Assembly: GCA_022566735.1 (NCBI GenBank)
Contig: JADFIG010000004.1
Span: 124,001 to 188,000, forward strand
Reading direction: 5' to 3'
Source: Pseudomonadota bacterium
GTDB taxonomy: Bacteria > Pseudomonadota > Gammaproteobacteria > Burkholderiales > Burkholderiaceae_C
DNA: 64,000 nt
Below the pieces are notes generated by a model that made no database searches, had not been told where the DNA came from, and saw only the letters and a program-made list of their open reading frames with translations. The translations under genes and the position numbers were made by a program. Positions 25,490 through 36,283 of the stretch are shown one piece after another. How positions within the stretch are numbered: the first letter of the stretch is position 1; each line of letters starts with the position of its first letter.

Positions 25490-25813
25490 ATGCCTGCCCT
25501 GAACACCCAGACAGACACCATGACCGACGCCGCCCAGCCACTCGCCGACCAGACGCCCGATGCGGACGTGCTGCGGCGCCTGCGCTGGCGATGCCGCCGC
25601 GGCCTGCTCGAAAACGACCTGTTCATCGACCGGTTCTTCGAGCAGCACGGCGACGGTCTGACCAATGCTTTGGTACAGGGCTTGCTTGAACTCATGGACC
25701 TGTCTGACAATGACTTGCTTGATCTGCTGCTGGCCCGCAAGGAGCCTCAAGGGGATCTGGACAATGCCGAAGTCAGGCGGGTGCTGTCCTTGATGAGGGT
25801 GTCCCAGGCATGA
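25490..25813 (+). CDS. sdhE: FAD assembly factor SdhE
   Basis: SdhE (CptB/YgfY family) promotes covalent attachment of FAD to SdhA. The 107-aa product, or 97 aa if the second ATG at 25520 is used, contains the diagnostic RRGLLENDLFIDRFF (RGxxE motif) and the C-terminal LSDNDLLDLLLARKEP. Neither start has a convincing ribosome site, so the N-terminus is uncertain. It lies 14 bp after sdhB, the expected place for this maturation factor. Confidence 0.9.
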   Translation: MPALNTQTDTMTDAAQPLADQTPDADVLRRLRWRCRRGLLENDLFIDRFFEQHGDGLTNALVQGLLELMDLSDNDLLDLLLARKEPQGDLDNAEVRRVLSLMRVSQA

Positions 25814-25997
25814 CCTGCCGCGGCGCAGCCCCGATCCACGCGAGTGGGCGGTCGCCGCAAGGCGCGAGGCAAGTTGCTTCGCCCGATAATGCCGTTTTCA
25901 TGCTGTCCTTGCGCTGCGTTGACGCCGTTTTCGGCGCCTGACCGGGGCACGCCACATCGCTTTTTTCTCACACAAGACCGACCCCCTAGGAGTGCTC

Positions 25998-27308
25998 ATG
26001 ACACCGTCCGACGTGAAAGCCACCCTGTCGTTTTCTGACGGCAGCCCCAGCATGGAACTGCCCATCTACAAGGGCTCCGTTGGCCCGGATGTGATTGACA
26101 TCCGCAAGCTGTACGGCCAGACCGGCAAGTTCACCTACGACCCCGGCTTCCTGTCCACCGCGTCCTGTAACTCGACCATCACCTACATCGATGGCGACAA
26201 GGGTGAGCTGCTGTACCGCGGCTACCCCATCGAGCAGCTGGCCACCAACTGCGACTTCCTGGAAACCTGCTACCTGCTGCTGAACGGCGAACTGCCCGAC
26301 GCCACGCAGAAGACCGACTTCGTCAACCGCGTGTCCAACCACACGATGGTCAACGAGCAGATGCAGTTCTTCCTGCGCGGCTTCCGCCGTGACGCCCACC
26401 CGATGGCCGTCATGACCGGCCTGGTGGGGGCCCTGTCGGCCTTCTATCACGACAGCACCGACATCAACAACCCCGAGCACCGCCAGGTCGCGGCCATCCG
26501 CCTGATCGCCAAGATGCCCACGCTCGTGGCCATGGCTTACAAGTACTCGATCGGCCAGCCGTTCATCTACCCGAAGAACGACCTGTCGTACACCGAGAAC
26601 TTCATGCGCATGATGTTCGCCACGCCCTGCGCTGACTACAAGGTCAACGACGTGCTGGTGCGCGCCATGGACCGCATCTTCATCCTGCACGCCGACCACG
26701 AGCAGAACGCGTCGACCTCGACCGTGCGCCTGTGCGGTTCGTCCGGCACCAACCCCTTCGCCGCCATCGCCGCTGGCGTGGCCTGCCTGTGGGGCCCGGC
26801 TCACGGTGGCGCCAACGAAGCCGCCCTGAACATGCTGGAAGAAATCCAGCGCAAGGGTGGTGTCGAGAAGATCGGTGAATTCATCGCCGAGGTGAAGGAC
26901 AAGAACTCCGCCACCAAGCTGATGGGCTTCGGTCACCGCGTCTACAAGAACTACGACCCGCGTGCCAAGCTGATGCGCGAAACCTGCCACGAGGTGCTGA
27001 ACGAGCTGGGCCTGCAGAACGACCCGCTGTTCAAGCTGGCCATGGCCCTGGAAAAGATCGCCCTGGAAGACGACTACTTCGTGTCGCGCAAGCTGTACCC
27101 GAACGTCGACTTCTACTCCGGCATCGTCCAGCGCGCCATCGGCATCCCTGTGCAGCTGTTCACCGCCATCTTCGCCCTGGCCCGCACCGTGGGCTGGATC
27201 GCCCAGCTCAACGAGATGATCGGCGACCCCGAGTACAAGATCGGCCGTCCCCGTCAGCTGTTCGTCGGCGCTGAAAAGCGCGACGTCAAGCCCATCGGCC
27301 AGCGCTGA
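25998..27308 (+). CDS. gltA: Citrate synthase (TCA cycle)
   Basis: GltA condenses acetyl-CoA and oxaloacetate. The 436-aa protein is of the long hexameric, Gram-negative type with an N-terminal extension. Catalytic His residues are in [12 protein letters not shown] and [13 protein letters not shown], followed by the active-site Asp region. The ATG at 25998 is chosen because AGGAG lies 6 bp upstream; the GTG at 25992 is too close to that site. A 184-bp gap after sdhE contains a small CGCCG-TTTT-CGGCG hairpin (25923-25936) and may hold a separate promoter. Two hairpins follow the gene, the second a strong terminator. Confidence 0.97.
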   Translation: MTPSDVKATLSFSDGSPSMELPIYKGSVGPDVIDIRKLYGQTGKFTYDPGFLSTASCNSTITYIDGDKGELLYRGYPIEQLATNCDFLETCYLLLNGELPDATQKTDFVNRVSNHTMVNEQMQFFLRGFRRDAHPMAVMTGLVGALSAFYHDSTDINNPEHRQVAAIRLIAKMPTLVAMAYKYSIGQPFIYPKNDLSYTENFMRMMFATPCADYKVNDVLVRAMDRIFILHADHEQNASTSTVRLCGSSGTNPFAAIAAGVACLWGPAHGGANEAALNMLEEIQRKGGVEKIGEFIAEVKDKNSATKLMGFGHRVYKNYDPRAKLMRETCHEVLNELGLQNDPLFKLAMALEKIALEDDYFVSRKLYPNVDFYSGIVQRAIGIPVQLFTAIFALARTVGWIAQLNEMIGDPEYKIGRPRQLFVGAEKRDVKPIGQR

Positions 27309-27330
27309 TCCCTCGCTGATCGGCCGTGCA

Positions 27331-27386
27331 GTGCCCCCCCGGGCACCGCGCGAGCGAGAGCCCCGCGCCTTGCGGGGCTTTTTTTT
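27331..27386 (+). terminator. Tandem hairpins and Rho-independent terminator after gltA
   Basis: GTGCCC-CCCC-GGGCAC (27331-27346) is followed by AGCCCCGC-GCCTT-GCGGGGCT (27359-27379) and a run of eight T. The second hairpin is a textbook terminator that separates gltA from the leu operon. Confidence 0.92.
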
Positions 27387-27491
27387 GCCCGCGCCGATGC
27401 GCAGGGGGCCATGCAACCCCATCGGGATGACCATGGCACCCCCATTGCCTTAAAATCGACATCTTTCCCCACACCGCGCAGCCAGAGCATC

Positions 27492-28901
27492 ATGGGACGC
27501 ACCCTCTACGACAAGATCTGGGACGAGCACGTCGTCCACACCGAGGAAGATGGCACGGCCACCCTCTACATCGACCGCCATCTGGTGCATGAAGTCACCA
27601 GCCCGCAGGCCTTCGAGGGCCTGGACATGGCGGGCCGCAAGGTGTGGCGTCTGTCGGCCAACCTGGCGGTGAGCGACCACAACGTGCCCACGACCGACCG
27701 CTCCGAAGGCATCAAGGACCCGGTCTCCAAGCTGCAGGTCGACACCCTGGACCAGAACTGCGACCGCGTCGGCATCACCCAGTTCAAGATGGGCGACAAG
27801 CGCCAGGGCATTGTCCACGTGATCGGCCCCGAGCAGGGCGCCACGCTGCCCGGCATGACCGTGGTCTGCGGCGACAGCCACACCTCCACCCACGGCGCGT
27901 TCGGCGCGCTGGCCCACGGCATCGGCACCTCCGAGGTCGAGCACGTGCTGGCCACGCAGACGCTGTTGGCCAAGAAGGCCAGGAACATGCTGGTGAAGGT
28001 CGAAGGCACCCTGGCCAAGGGTTGCTCGGCCAAGGACATCGTGCTGGCCATCATCGGCAAGATCGGCACGGCCGGCGGCACGGGCTACACCATCGAGTTC
28101 GCCGGCAGCGCCATCCGTGCCCTGAGCATGGAAGGCCGCATGACCGTGTGCAACATGGCCATCGAAGCCGGTGCCCGTGCCGGCCTGGTGGCCGTCGACG
28201 ACACCACCATCGCCTACGTGCAGAACCGCCCCTTCAGCCCGAAGGGCGTGGAGCTGGAGCAGGCCATCGCCTACTGGCGCACCTTGCACTCGGACGCGGA
28301 TGCCCAGTTCGACGCCGTGGTGGAGCTGGACGCCAGCCAGATCGCCCCGCAAGTCACCTGGGGCACCTCGCCCGAGATGGTGCTGTCGGTGCTGGACCGC
28401 GTGCCGGATCCCGACAAGGAAAAGGATGCCGTCAAGCGCTCGGCCATGGAGCGTGCACTGACCTACATGGCGCTGGAGCCGAACAAGGCCATCGACGACA
28501 TCCGCGTGGACAAGGTCTTCATCGGTTCGTGCACCAACAGCCGCATCGAAGACATGCGCGAAGCCGCTGCCGTCGTGCGCAAGCTCGGTGGCCGTGTCGC
28601 CGCCAACATCAAGCTGGCCCTGGTGGTGCCCGGCTCGGGTCTGGTCAAGGAGCAGGCCGAGCGCGAAGGCCTCGACCAGGTCTTCAAGGCCGCGGGCTTC
28701 GAGTGGCGCGAGCCCGGCTGCTCCATGTGCCTGGCCATGAACGCCGACCGGCTGGAGCCCGGCGAGCGCTGCGCCTCCACCAGCAACCGCAACTTCGAGG
28801 GCCGTCAAGGCGCCGGTGGCCGCACCCACCTGGTCAGCCCCGCCATGGCCGCTGCGGCCGCCATGGAAGGCCATTTCGTCGACGTTCGCCGCCTGGCGTG
28901 A
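27492..28901 (+). CDS. leuC: 3-isopropylmalate dehydratase large subunit
   Basis: LeuC with LeuD isomerises 2- to 3-isopropylmalate in leucine synthesis. The 469-aa protein starts [15 protein letters not shown]. It has [20 protein letters not shown], the [4Fe-4S] cysteines in [11 protein letters not shown] and GCSMCLAMN, and [13 protein letters not shown] near the C-terminus, all typical. ATG 27492 fits the family start. A TAAAAT -10 candidate lies at 27451-27456. It is the first gene of leuC-lipoprotein-leuD-leuB. Confidence 0.96.
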   Translation: MGRTLYDKIWDEHVVHTEEDGTATLYIDRHLVHEVTSPQAFEGLDMAGRKVWRLSANLAVSDHNVPTTDRSEGIKDPVSKLQVDTLDQNCDRVGITQFKMGDKRQGIVHVIGPEQGATLPGMTVVCGDSHTSTHGAFGALAHGIGTSEVEHVLATQTLLAKKARNMLVKVEGTLAKGCSAKDIVLAIIGKIGTAGGTGYTIEFAGSAIRALSMEGRMTVCNMAIEAGARAGLVAVDDTTIAYVQNRPFSPKGVELEQAIAYWRTLHSDADAQFDAVVELDASQIAPQVTWGTSPEMVLSVLDRVPDPDKEKDAVKRSAMERALTYMALEPNKAIDDIRVDKVFIGSCTNSRIEDMREAAAVVRKLGGRVAANIKLALVVPGSGLVKEQAEREGLDQVFKAAGFEWREPGCSMCLAMNADRLEPGERCASTSNRNFEGRQGAGGRTHLVSPAMAAAAAMEGHFVDVRRLA

Positions 28902-28926
28902 CCCCACCGTTGTGGAGACCCTGAAC

Positions 28927-29055
28927 ATGACCCGTCTGATCACCCTGCTGTCCCTGATCGCGGCTTTCTCGCTGGCCGGCTGCAACACCGTGCATGGCGT
29001 GGGCCAGGACATCGAGAAGGCCGGCGAAGCCATCTCCAACGCCGCGAAGAAGTAA
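28927..29055 (+). CDS. Entericidin-like small lipoprotein
   Basis: The 42-aa product [19 protein letters not shown]... has a lipoprotein signal (SLAGC, acylated Cys at about 19). A short tail, [20 protein letters not shown] followed by Lys residues, matches the entericidin A/B pattern (GxGxDxxxAGxAI). Entericidins are tiny membrane lipoproteins linked in E. coli to a toxin-antidote pair and stationary-phase lysis. Here only one copy is present, inside the leucine operon (25 bp after leuC, 7 bp before leuD), with GGAG before the ATG. The family is clear by pattern; the role here is unknown. Confidence 0.85.
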   Translation: MTRLITLLSLIAAFSLAGCNTVHGVGQDIEKAGEAISNAAKK

Positions 29056-29062
29056 TCCCACC

Positions 29063-29710
29063 ATGCAAGCCTTCCGCATTCACAAGGGCCTCGTGGCGCC
29101 CATGGACCGCGAGAACGTCGACACCGACGCCATCATCCCCAAGCAGTACCTGAAGTCGATCAAGCGCACCGGCTTCGGCCCCAACCTGTTCGACGAGTGG
29201 CGCTACCTCGACGTCGGCGAGCCGGGCCAGGATCCGGCCACGCGCAAGCCCAACCCGGACTTCGTGCTGAACCAGCCGCGCTTCCAGGGTGCGTCGATCC
29301 TGATCGCCCGCCAGAACTTCGGTTGCGGCTCCAGCCGCGAGCATGCGCCCTGGGCGCTGGAGCAGTATGGCTTTCGCGCCATCATCGCGCCCAGCTTCGC
29401 CGACATCTTCTTCAACAACTGCTTCAAGAACGGCGTGCTGCCCATCCAGCTGAGCGAAGCCCAGGTGGACAAGCTGTTCAACGAAGTCGCGGCCTTCCCG
29501 GGCTACGAGCTGACCATCGACCTGGAACGCCAGGTGGTGGTCAAGGGCGATGGCGAGGAGCTGCCTTTCGACGTGCAGCCCTTCCGCAAGTACTGCCTGC
29601 TCAACGGCTTCGACGACATCGGCCTGACCCTGCGCCACGCCGACAAGATCAAGGCCTACGAGGCCGAACGCCTGGCGCAGAAGCCCTGGCTGAACAACCG
29701 CATCGTTTAA
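29063..29710 (+). CDS. leuD: 3-isopropylmalate dehydratase small subunit
   Basis: LeuD is the swivel-domain partner of LeuC. The 215-aa protein shows [17 protein letters not shown] near the start and [15 protein letters not shown] (about 86-100), the substrate-recognition loop of the family. It starts 7 bp after the small lipoprotein gene and ends 18 bp before leuB. Length and ends are standard. Confidence 0.96.
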   Translation: MQAFRIHKGLVAPMDRENVDTDAIIPKQYLKSIKRTGFGPNLFDEWRYLDVGEPGQDPATRKPNPDFVLNQPRFQGASILIARQNFGCGSSREHAPWALEQYGFRAIIAPSFADIFFNNCFKNGVLPIQLSEAQVDKLFNEVAAFPGYELTIDLERQVVVKGDGEELPFDVQPFRKYCLLNGFDDIGLTLRHADKIKAYEAERLAQKPWLNNRIV

Positions 29711-30811
<1,101 letters not shown>

Positions 30812-30859
30812 CGCCTGGCCTGCACGACGAACACAACGCAATCATTGAAGGAAAACATC

Positions 30860-31993
30860 ATGGCAACGACTCTGGTTGGTCTGGTGGGCTGGCGCGGCAT
30901 GGTCGGCTCGGTGCTGATGGACCGCATGCAGGCCGAAGGTGACTTCGACCACTTCGAACCCCTGTTCTTCTCGACCTCGAACGCCGGCGGCGCCGCACCC
31001 TCGATGGCCAAGAACGAAAAGGCCCTGAAGAACGCCTACGACATCGACGAGCTCAAGCGCTGCGACATCATCGTCACGGCCCAGGGTGGCGACTACACCA
31101 CCGAGGTGTACGGCAAGCTGCGTGAAACCGGCTGGAGCGGCCACTGGATCGACGCCGCCTCCACGCTGCGCATGAAGGACAACGCCGTCATCGTGCTGGA
31201 CCCGGTCAACATGCCGGTGATCAAGAACAGCCTGGCCCACGGCGGCAAGGACTGGATCGGCGGCAACTGCACGGTGAGCTGCATGCTGATCGGCGTGGGT
31301 GCGCTGTACAAGGCGGGCCTGGTCGAGTGGATGTCCACCCAGACCTACCAGGCCGCCTCGGGCGGTGGTGCCCAGCACATGCGCGAGCTGCTGACCCAGT
31401 TCGGCACCCTGAACGCCGAAGTGCGTTCGCTGCTGGACGACCCCAAGAGCGCCATCCTGGAAATCGACCGCAAGATCATCGCCAAGCAGCGTTCGCTGAC
31501 CGAGGCCGAGACGGCCAACTTCGGCGTGCCCCTGGGTGGCTCGCTGATCCCCTGGATCGACAAGGACCTGGGCAATGGCCAGTCCAAGGAAGAGTGGAAG
31601 GGCATGGCCGAGACCAACAAGATCCTGGGCCAGGGCGAGGGCTTCGGTTCTCCCGCGGTGCCGGTCGATGGCTTCTGCGTGCGCATCGGCGCCATGCGCT
31701 GCCACTCGCAGGCCCTGACCTTCAAGCTGAAGAAGGACGTGCCCCTGGCCGACATCGAGGCCATGATCGCCGCCGACAACGAGTGGGTGAAGGTCGTGCC
31801 CAACACCCGCGAGGCCACCATCCGTGACCTGACGCCCGTGGCCACCACCGGCACGCTGACCATCCCCGTGGGCCGCATCCGCAAGCTGGCGATGGGCCCC
31901 GAGTACGTCGGCGCTTTCACCGTGGGTGACCAGCTCCTGTGGGGCGCGGCCGAGCCGCTGCGCCGCATGCTGCGCATCCTGCTGGACCGCTGA
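30860..31993 (+). CDS. asd: Aspartate-semialdehyde dehydrogenase
   Basis: Asd reduces aspartyl phosphate to aspartate semialdehyde, the branch point to lysine/diaminopimelate, threonine and methionine. The 377-aa protein is of the E. coli-like type: [20 protein letters not shown] fold, [12 protein letters not shown] with the catalytic Cys (about 135), [11 protein letters not shown], and the substrate Arg/His region [13 protein letters not shown] (about 270). The ATG at 30860 is selected over TTG at 30845 because AAGGAA lies between them. The stop is followed by a 10-bp tandem echo (GGACCGCTGA twice, 31984-32003). Confidence 0.96.
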   Translation: MATTLVGLVGWRGMVGSVLMDRMQAEGDFDHFEPLFFSTSNAGGAAPSMAKNEKALKNAYDIDELKRCDIIVTAQGGDYTTEVYGKLRETGWSGHWIDAASTLRMKDNAVIVLDPVNMPVIKNSLAHGGKDWIGGNCTVSCMLIGVGALYKAGLVEWMSTQTYQAASGGGAQHMRELLTQFGTLNAEVRSLLDDPKSAILEIDRKIIAKQRSLTEAETANFGVPLGGSLIPWIDKDLGNGQSKEEWKGMAETNKILGQGEGFGSPAVPVDGFCVRIGAMRCHSQALTFKLKKDVPLADIEAMIAADNEWVKVVPNTREATIRDLTPVATTGTLTIPVGRIRKLAMGPEYVGAFTVGDQLLWGAAEPLRRMLRILLDR

Positions 31994-32513
31994 GGACCGC
32001 TGAGGCCCGGCACCCTGGCGCGGGATGCGCACGGGGTGCCGGTGCATGCGCCAGCGCATCGGGCGCGTCATCGGTGGCGATCGTGCACGATTGACGGTGA
32101 ATTCCGCCCCAATTCCTGGCCTTTCCCAGCGTTTTTGCAACGTCTGGAAACAATATCCGCCAGAGGCGACGTTGCCCGCGGGCGACAATCGGGTGCAACG
32201 GAGCGCGTTGGGCGGCTTTTCATCCTGCGCTCTCCCGAGATCAGCCATTGCATGAGCTTGTCACCCTATCTGCTTGATGCTATTGTGTTTTGTGCATGTC
32301 GTCTGCAGGGGCGGGCGTGGGCATGGGTGCCCGCGACAGGTCGTGCTGTGAGCCAAGCCTGGGTGCAAGCCGGGCGGGTGCGCGTCAACGCATCTGCCTG
32401 GACGCAGGCTTTTGTCAAACCGTGGAAAGGGATGGACCGAGCGTTTCGCCGCCCGGTGTGTCGCACATTGACCACGGGCATAACACCGACCCCATGACGA
32501 GTTGGGAGACGCC
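31994..32513. other. 520-bp non-coding region before fimV
   Basis: This is the only gap over 300 bp in the window. I find no convincing gene: short frames here have skewed composition and no family likeness. Its base composition is less GC-rich than its surroundings between about 32085 and 32300. It contains a sigma-70-like promoter (32258-32286) directed at fimV, leaving a leader of about 220 nt. No terminator for asd is obvious. A repeated GCGACGTTGCCC/GGGCGAC-like stretch lies around 32167-32187. Confidence 0.5.
32258..32286 (+). promoter_or_regulatory. Candidate sigma-70 promoter for fimV
   Basis: TTGTCA, a 17-bp spacer and TATTGT: 5 of 6 and 4 of 6 consensus positions with ideal spacing, in a locally AT-richer patch. 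It would give a leader of about 220 nt before the fimV start. Confidence 0.4.
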
Positions 32514-35252
32514 TTGAAAGATCATTCGTTGTCCGCGGGGCGATTCGTCCTGAACCGGGTGGCCATTGCCGCCGCTGTGTCTGTCTTGTCAGCCTTGCCG
32601 GTCTCGGGCTGGGCGCTGGGTCTGGGCAAATTGAACGTGCAGTCCGCGCTGGGCGAACCCCTGCGCGCCGAAATCGATGTCTCCAGCCTGACGTCCGAAG
32701 AGGGCGCCACGCTGCAGGTGAAGGTGGCCACGCCGGAAACCTACCGGGCCGCGGGCGTGGATTTCAACGCGGTGCTCTCGTCCACCCAGATCACGCTGCA
32801 GCGCCGTGCCGATGGCCGCCCCTTCCTGCGCATTGCCAGCGACCGCCTGGTGCAGGAACCGTTCGTGGACGTGATCCTCGACCTGAGCTGGTCTTCCGGC
32901 CGCCTGGTGCGCGAATACACCCTGTTGTTCGATCCCCCCGCCGTGCGCCAGGCCGCGCAGGCCGCGCCGGCGCCCACCGCACCCGTGATGGACGCGCCCG
33001 CCGACACGCTTTCGCGCACGGGCGCTGCCACCAAGCCGGCTTCCCGCGCGCCGGCCGTGACCGAGTCCCCCGCCAAGGCGCGCACGACGAAGGCCGCCAA
33101 GGCCCCCGCGTCGGCGGCTTCGGCGGCCGAACCCGCTGTGGCTGCGGCGCCCGCACCGGCGCCGAGCGCCCCGGCAGGCGAGGGCGATGCCCGCAGCGTG
33201 CGCGTGAAGTCCGGTGACTCGCTGTCCCTGATCGCCCAGCGCAACGCCGCAGCGGGTGTGTCGCTGGACCAGATGCTGGTCAGCCTCTACCGCAACAACC
33301 CGCAGGCTTTCCAGGGCAACAACATGAACCGGCTGAAGGCCGGCGCCGTGCTGAACGTGCCCTCGGCAGATGAAGCGCAGAAAATCGGCCAACCCGAGGC
33401 ACGCCAGGTCATCGTGGCACAGAGCGCCGACTTCGCGGCCTACCGCCAGCGTCTCGCCACCGGCGTGACCGCCGCGCCGGCCGAGCAGGCTGAGCGCCAG
33501 GCCAAGGGCAAGGTCGAAGCCGAGGTCCAGGACCGCAAGCAGGCCGCCGCCCCGACGCCCGACAAGCTGACCCTGAGCAAGGGCGGCATGGGCACGGGCT
33601 CGAACGCCGGCGTGGAAGACCGCGTCGCCAAGGCCCGCGCCAAGGAAGACAGCTCCGCACGCGTGGCCGAGCTGTCCAAGAACCTCGACGAGCTGCGCAA
33701 GCTCAAGGACAAGGCCACGCCCGCCCCGGTGCCTGCACCGACCCCGGCCCCGGCCCAACCCCCGGCTTCTGCGCCGCTGAAGGCCGTCCCTGCGCCCGTG
33801 CCCGCTTCGGCCCCGAGCCTGGCCCCGTCGGTGGCCGTGACTCCGTCCGCACCAGCCTCGGCAGCCCTGGCCGAGGCCATGGCCAGCGCCGCGTCGACCC
33901 CGTCCGAAGGGGCGGCCACGGCCGTGGCCGACCAGGCGTCCGCCCCGGCGGCCCCGCCTTCGCGTCCGACCCTGCCGGCACCGGTGGCGCCGCCGCCTGC
34001 CGAAGAGCCGGGCTTCCTGGAGTCGCTCAACCCGATGCTGTTGGCCGCCGGTGGTGCCGGCGTCGCCCTGCTGGCCGGCGTGGCGATGTTCCTGCGCTCG
34101 CGCCGCCGCACCGACACGGGTGAGACCTCCTTCCTGGAAAGCCGCCTGCAGCCGGACTCCTTCTTCGGCGCCAGCGGTGGCCAGCGCGTGGACACCCGCG
34201 ACGCCTCGGCCGGCCCGTCGTCCATGAGCTATTCGCTCAGCCAGCTCGACGCCATCGGTGACGTCGACCCGGTGGCCGAGGCCGATGTCTACCTGGCCTA
34301 CGGCCGCGACCTGCAGGCCGAGGAAATCCTCAAGGAAGCCCTGCGCAGCACGCCCGACCGCCTGGCCATCCGCACCAAGCTGCTGGAGGTGTATGCCAAG
34401 CGCCGCGACACCAAGGGCTACGAGCAACTGGCGTCCCAGCTGCACAGCCTGACCCAGGGCCAGGGCGATGACTGGGCCAAGGCGCAGGAGCTGGGCCTGA
34501 GCATCGACCCCGAAAACCCGCTGTACCAGCCGGGTGGCCAGCCCTCGTCGACGCCGCTGAGCGTCGAGGCGCCGGCAGATGTGCTGGGTGCCAGCACCAT
34601 CCCCCACTCGGTGATGCCTGCGCCCAGCGCGCTCGACTCGGTGGCGCCTGCGCTGCCCGAGACGGCCCCGGCCCGCTCGAAGGTCGACCTGGACCTCGAC
34701 ATCTCTGCGGCCGGCTCGCTGGACTCGGTGACCGATTCGGTCTCCCCGATCACCGAGTCGGGTGACCTGCCGTCGCTGCAGCTGCCGGAGTTCGGCGATG
34801 ACCTGCCGCAAGGCCAGGCCACCGCGCCCGCGGCCTTCACGAGCCGCGCCCCCGAGCCCATGGACCTGCCCTCGCTGGAGAGTCTCGACCAGGGCCTGGC
34901 GTTCCCGGCCTCGGCACCGGTGGCCGCACCCGCGCCCGCCGCCGGCCTGGACTTCGACCTGGAAAGCGTGCTGCCGGCCGCCGAGCCCGCACCGGCCCCG
35001 GCGTTCGACCTCAGCGACATCAGCCTGGACCTGGGGGCGGCCAGCCCGCCTGCGCTGGAGCCGGTGGACAGCCAGCAAAGCCTGTCCGACCTGTCCAATG
35101 ACCCGATGGCGCGCAAGCTGGAGCTGGCCGATGAGTTCCGCCAGATCGGCGACACCGACGGCGCCCGCGAACTGCTGCAGGAAGTCATCGACAACGCTGG
35201 CGACGGCGGTCTGCGTGCCAAGGCCCAGACCATGCTCGACAGCCTCGGCTGA
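32514..35252 (+). CDS. fimV: FimV/TspA-type peptidoglycan-binding hub protein
   Basis: FimV proteins organise polar complexes and type IV pilus secretion in the inner membrane. The 912-aa product has a signal peptide (to about WALG, residue 38), an N-terminal FimV domain (GKLNVQSALGEPLRAEID), and a Pro/Ala-rich stretch. A periplasmic LysM domain (VRVKSGDSLSLIAQRN, about 228-285) is followed by a second Pro/Ala linker. One membrane helix (LAAGGAGVALLAGVAMFL, about 510) leads to a long acidic cytoplasmic part, ending in the FimV C-terminal TPR-like motif (LELADEFRQIGDTDGARELL). The start is TTG 32514, with GGGAG 5 bp before it; no ATG fits. It follows asd and precedes truA, a conserved order. 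Confidence 0.93.
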   Translation: MKDHSLSAGRFVLNRVAIAAAVSVLSALPVSGWALGLGKLNVQSALGEPLRAEIDVSSLTSEEGATLQVKVATPETYRAAGVDFNAVLSSTQITLQRRADGRPFLRIASDRLVQEPFVDVILDLSWSSGRLVREYTLLFDPPAVRQAAQAAPAPTAPVMDAPADTLSRTGAATKPASRAPAVTESPAKARTTKAAKAPASAASAAEPAVAAAPAPAPSAPAGEGDARSVRVKSGDSLSLIAQRNAAAGVSLDQMLVSLYRNNPQAFQGNNMNRLKAGAVLNVPSADEAQKIGQPEARQVIVAQSADFAAYRQRLATGVTAAPAEQAERQAKGKVEAEVQDRKQAAAPTPDKLTLSKGGMGTGSNAGVEDRVAKARAKEDSSARVAELSKNLDELRKLKDKATPAPVPAPTPAPAQPPASAPLKAVPAPVPASAPSLAPSVAVTPSAPASAALAEAMASAASTPSEGAATAVADQASAPAAPPSRPTLPAPVAPPPAEEPGFLESLNPMLLAAGGAGVALLAGVAMFLRSRRRTDTGETSFLESRLQPDSFFGASGGQRVDTRDASAGPSSMSYSLSQLDAIGDVDPVAEADVYLAYGRDLQAEEILKEALRSTPDRLAIRTKLLEVYAKRRDTKGYEQLASQLHSLTQGQGDDWAKAQELGLSIDPENPLYQPGGQPSSTPLSVEAPADVLGASTIPHSVMPAPSALDSVAPALPETAPARSKVDLDLDISAAGSLDSVTDSVSPITESGDLPSLQLPEFGDDLPQGQATAPAAFTSRAPEPMDLPSLESLDQGLAFPASAPVAAPAPAAGLDFDLESVLPAAEPAPAPAFDLSDISLDLGAASPPALEPVDSQQSLSDLSNDPMARKLELADEFRQIGDTDGARELLQEVIDNAGDGGLRAKAQTMLDSLG

Positions 35253-35258
35253 TGCGGC

Positions 35259-36149
35259 ATGGCGCCAGGCAGTGAACCCGGGGAGGGCGCGGCCCTCCCT
35301 GATGCCGCCCCTGACACCGCGCAGGGGGGCGCCCAGAGGGCGATCCGACGGATCGCCCTCGGTGTTTCATACGTGGGCACGGCCTACAAAGGGTGGCAGA
35401 GCCAGCCTGGTGGCGGCACCGTGCAGGACGTGCTGGAAGCGGCCCTGGCCGAGTTCGCCGTGCGTCCGCTGAAGGTGCTGTGCGCCGGTCGCACCGACGC
35501 TGGCGTGCACGGCATCAACCAGGTCGTGCACCTGGACACCGACATCGACCGAGCGCCGTTTTCCTGGGTGCGTGGCACCAACACCTTCCTGCCGCCGGAC
35601 ATCGCCGTGCAATGGGCGGTCGAAGTGCCCGCCCACTTTCATGCCCGCAACAGCGCGCTGGGCCGGCGCTACACCTATGTGCTGCTGGAGTCGGCCGTGC
35701 GCCCGGCGATGGAGTCCGGGCGGGTCGGCTGGGTGTTCCGCCCGCTGGACCTGGCGGCGATGGAGGCCGCGGCGGCCCACCTGGTCGGCGAGCACGATTT
35801 CAGCTCCTTCCGCTCGTCCATGTGCCAGTCGCCCACGCCGGTCAAGCACCTGCGCGACATCCTCATCCGCCGCTGCGGCGCGCCGGGCTCGCCCACGGCC
35901 TACTGGCGCTTCGACTTCGAGGGCCAGGCCTTCCTGCACCACATGATCCGCAACATCATGGGTTGCCTGATCATGGTGGGCACCGGCGTGCAGCCGCCCG
36001 ACTGGGTGCGCACCGTGCGCGAGGCCCGCGACCGCAAGGTGGCCGCGCCCACCTTCTCGCCCGATGGCCTGTACTTCATGGGGCCGCGTTACGACCCGGC
36101 CCATGGCCTGCCGGAGCATGTGCCGGGCATGGATTGGCTGCCGGCTTGA
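35259..36149 (+). CDS. truA: tRNA pseudouridine(38-40) synthase
   Basis: TruA converts uridines 38-40 of the tRNA anticodon stem to pseudouridine. The conserved part begins RIALGVSYVGTAYKGWQSQ (about residue 31) and has the catalytic Asp in CAGRTDAGVHG, RYTYVLLES, HDFSSFRSS and FLHHMIRNIMG. The length is 296 aa from the ATG at 35259. The first 30 or so residues are not typical of TruA, and the ATG, 6 bp after fimV, has no good ribosome site. No other usable start is seen before the conserved core. Two strong hairpins lie in this N-terminal stretch (35281-35360). The enzyme assignment is firm; the start is not. Confidence 0.93.
   Translation: MAPGSEPGEGAALPDAAPDTAQGGAQRAIRRIALGVSYVGTAYKGWQSQPGGGTVQDVLEAALAEFAVRPLKVLCAGRTDAGVHGINQVVHLDTDIDRAPFSWVRGTNTFLPPDIAVQWAVEVPAHFHARNSALGRRYTYVLLESAVRPAMESGRVGWVFRPLDLAAMEAAAAHLVGEHDFSSFRSSMCQSPTPVKHLRDILIRRCGAPGSPTAYWRFDFEGQAFLHHMIRNIMGCLIMVGTGVQPPDWVRTVREARDRKVAAPTFSPDGLYFMGPRYDPAHGLPEHVPGMDWLPA
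35281..35360 (+). promoter_or_regulatory. Two perfect hairpins over the 5' part of truA
   Basis: GGGAGGGC-GCG-GCCCTCCC (35281-35299, 8-bp arms) and GAGGGCGATCC-GAC-GGATCGCCCTC (35336-35360, 11-bp arms) are both perfect with 3-nt loops. No T run follows either one, so termination is unlikely. They may hinder or time translation of truA after fimV. Confidence 0.5.
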
Positions 36150-36283
36150 CGCCATCGGGCCTGATTTTCCGCCCAGCGAAATATCCCCCGCGCCGACATC
36201 GGCCAACCGAGGGAAATGCCGCGGTTTTTTGAGACAATCGGGGCATCGACACCGCCACGGGAGGCGAACCTCCCGGCCCCTGG

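Noticed and set aside
25923-25936. CGCCG-TTTT-CGGCG hairpin before gltA as a terminator of the sdh operon
   Set aside because: The stem is only 5 bp and there is no T tract after it; evidence is too weak.
32290-32517. Small open frames in the asd-fimV gap as a possible new gene
   Set aside because: No ribosome site, no recognisable pattern and a composition unlike neighbouring genes.
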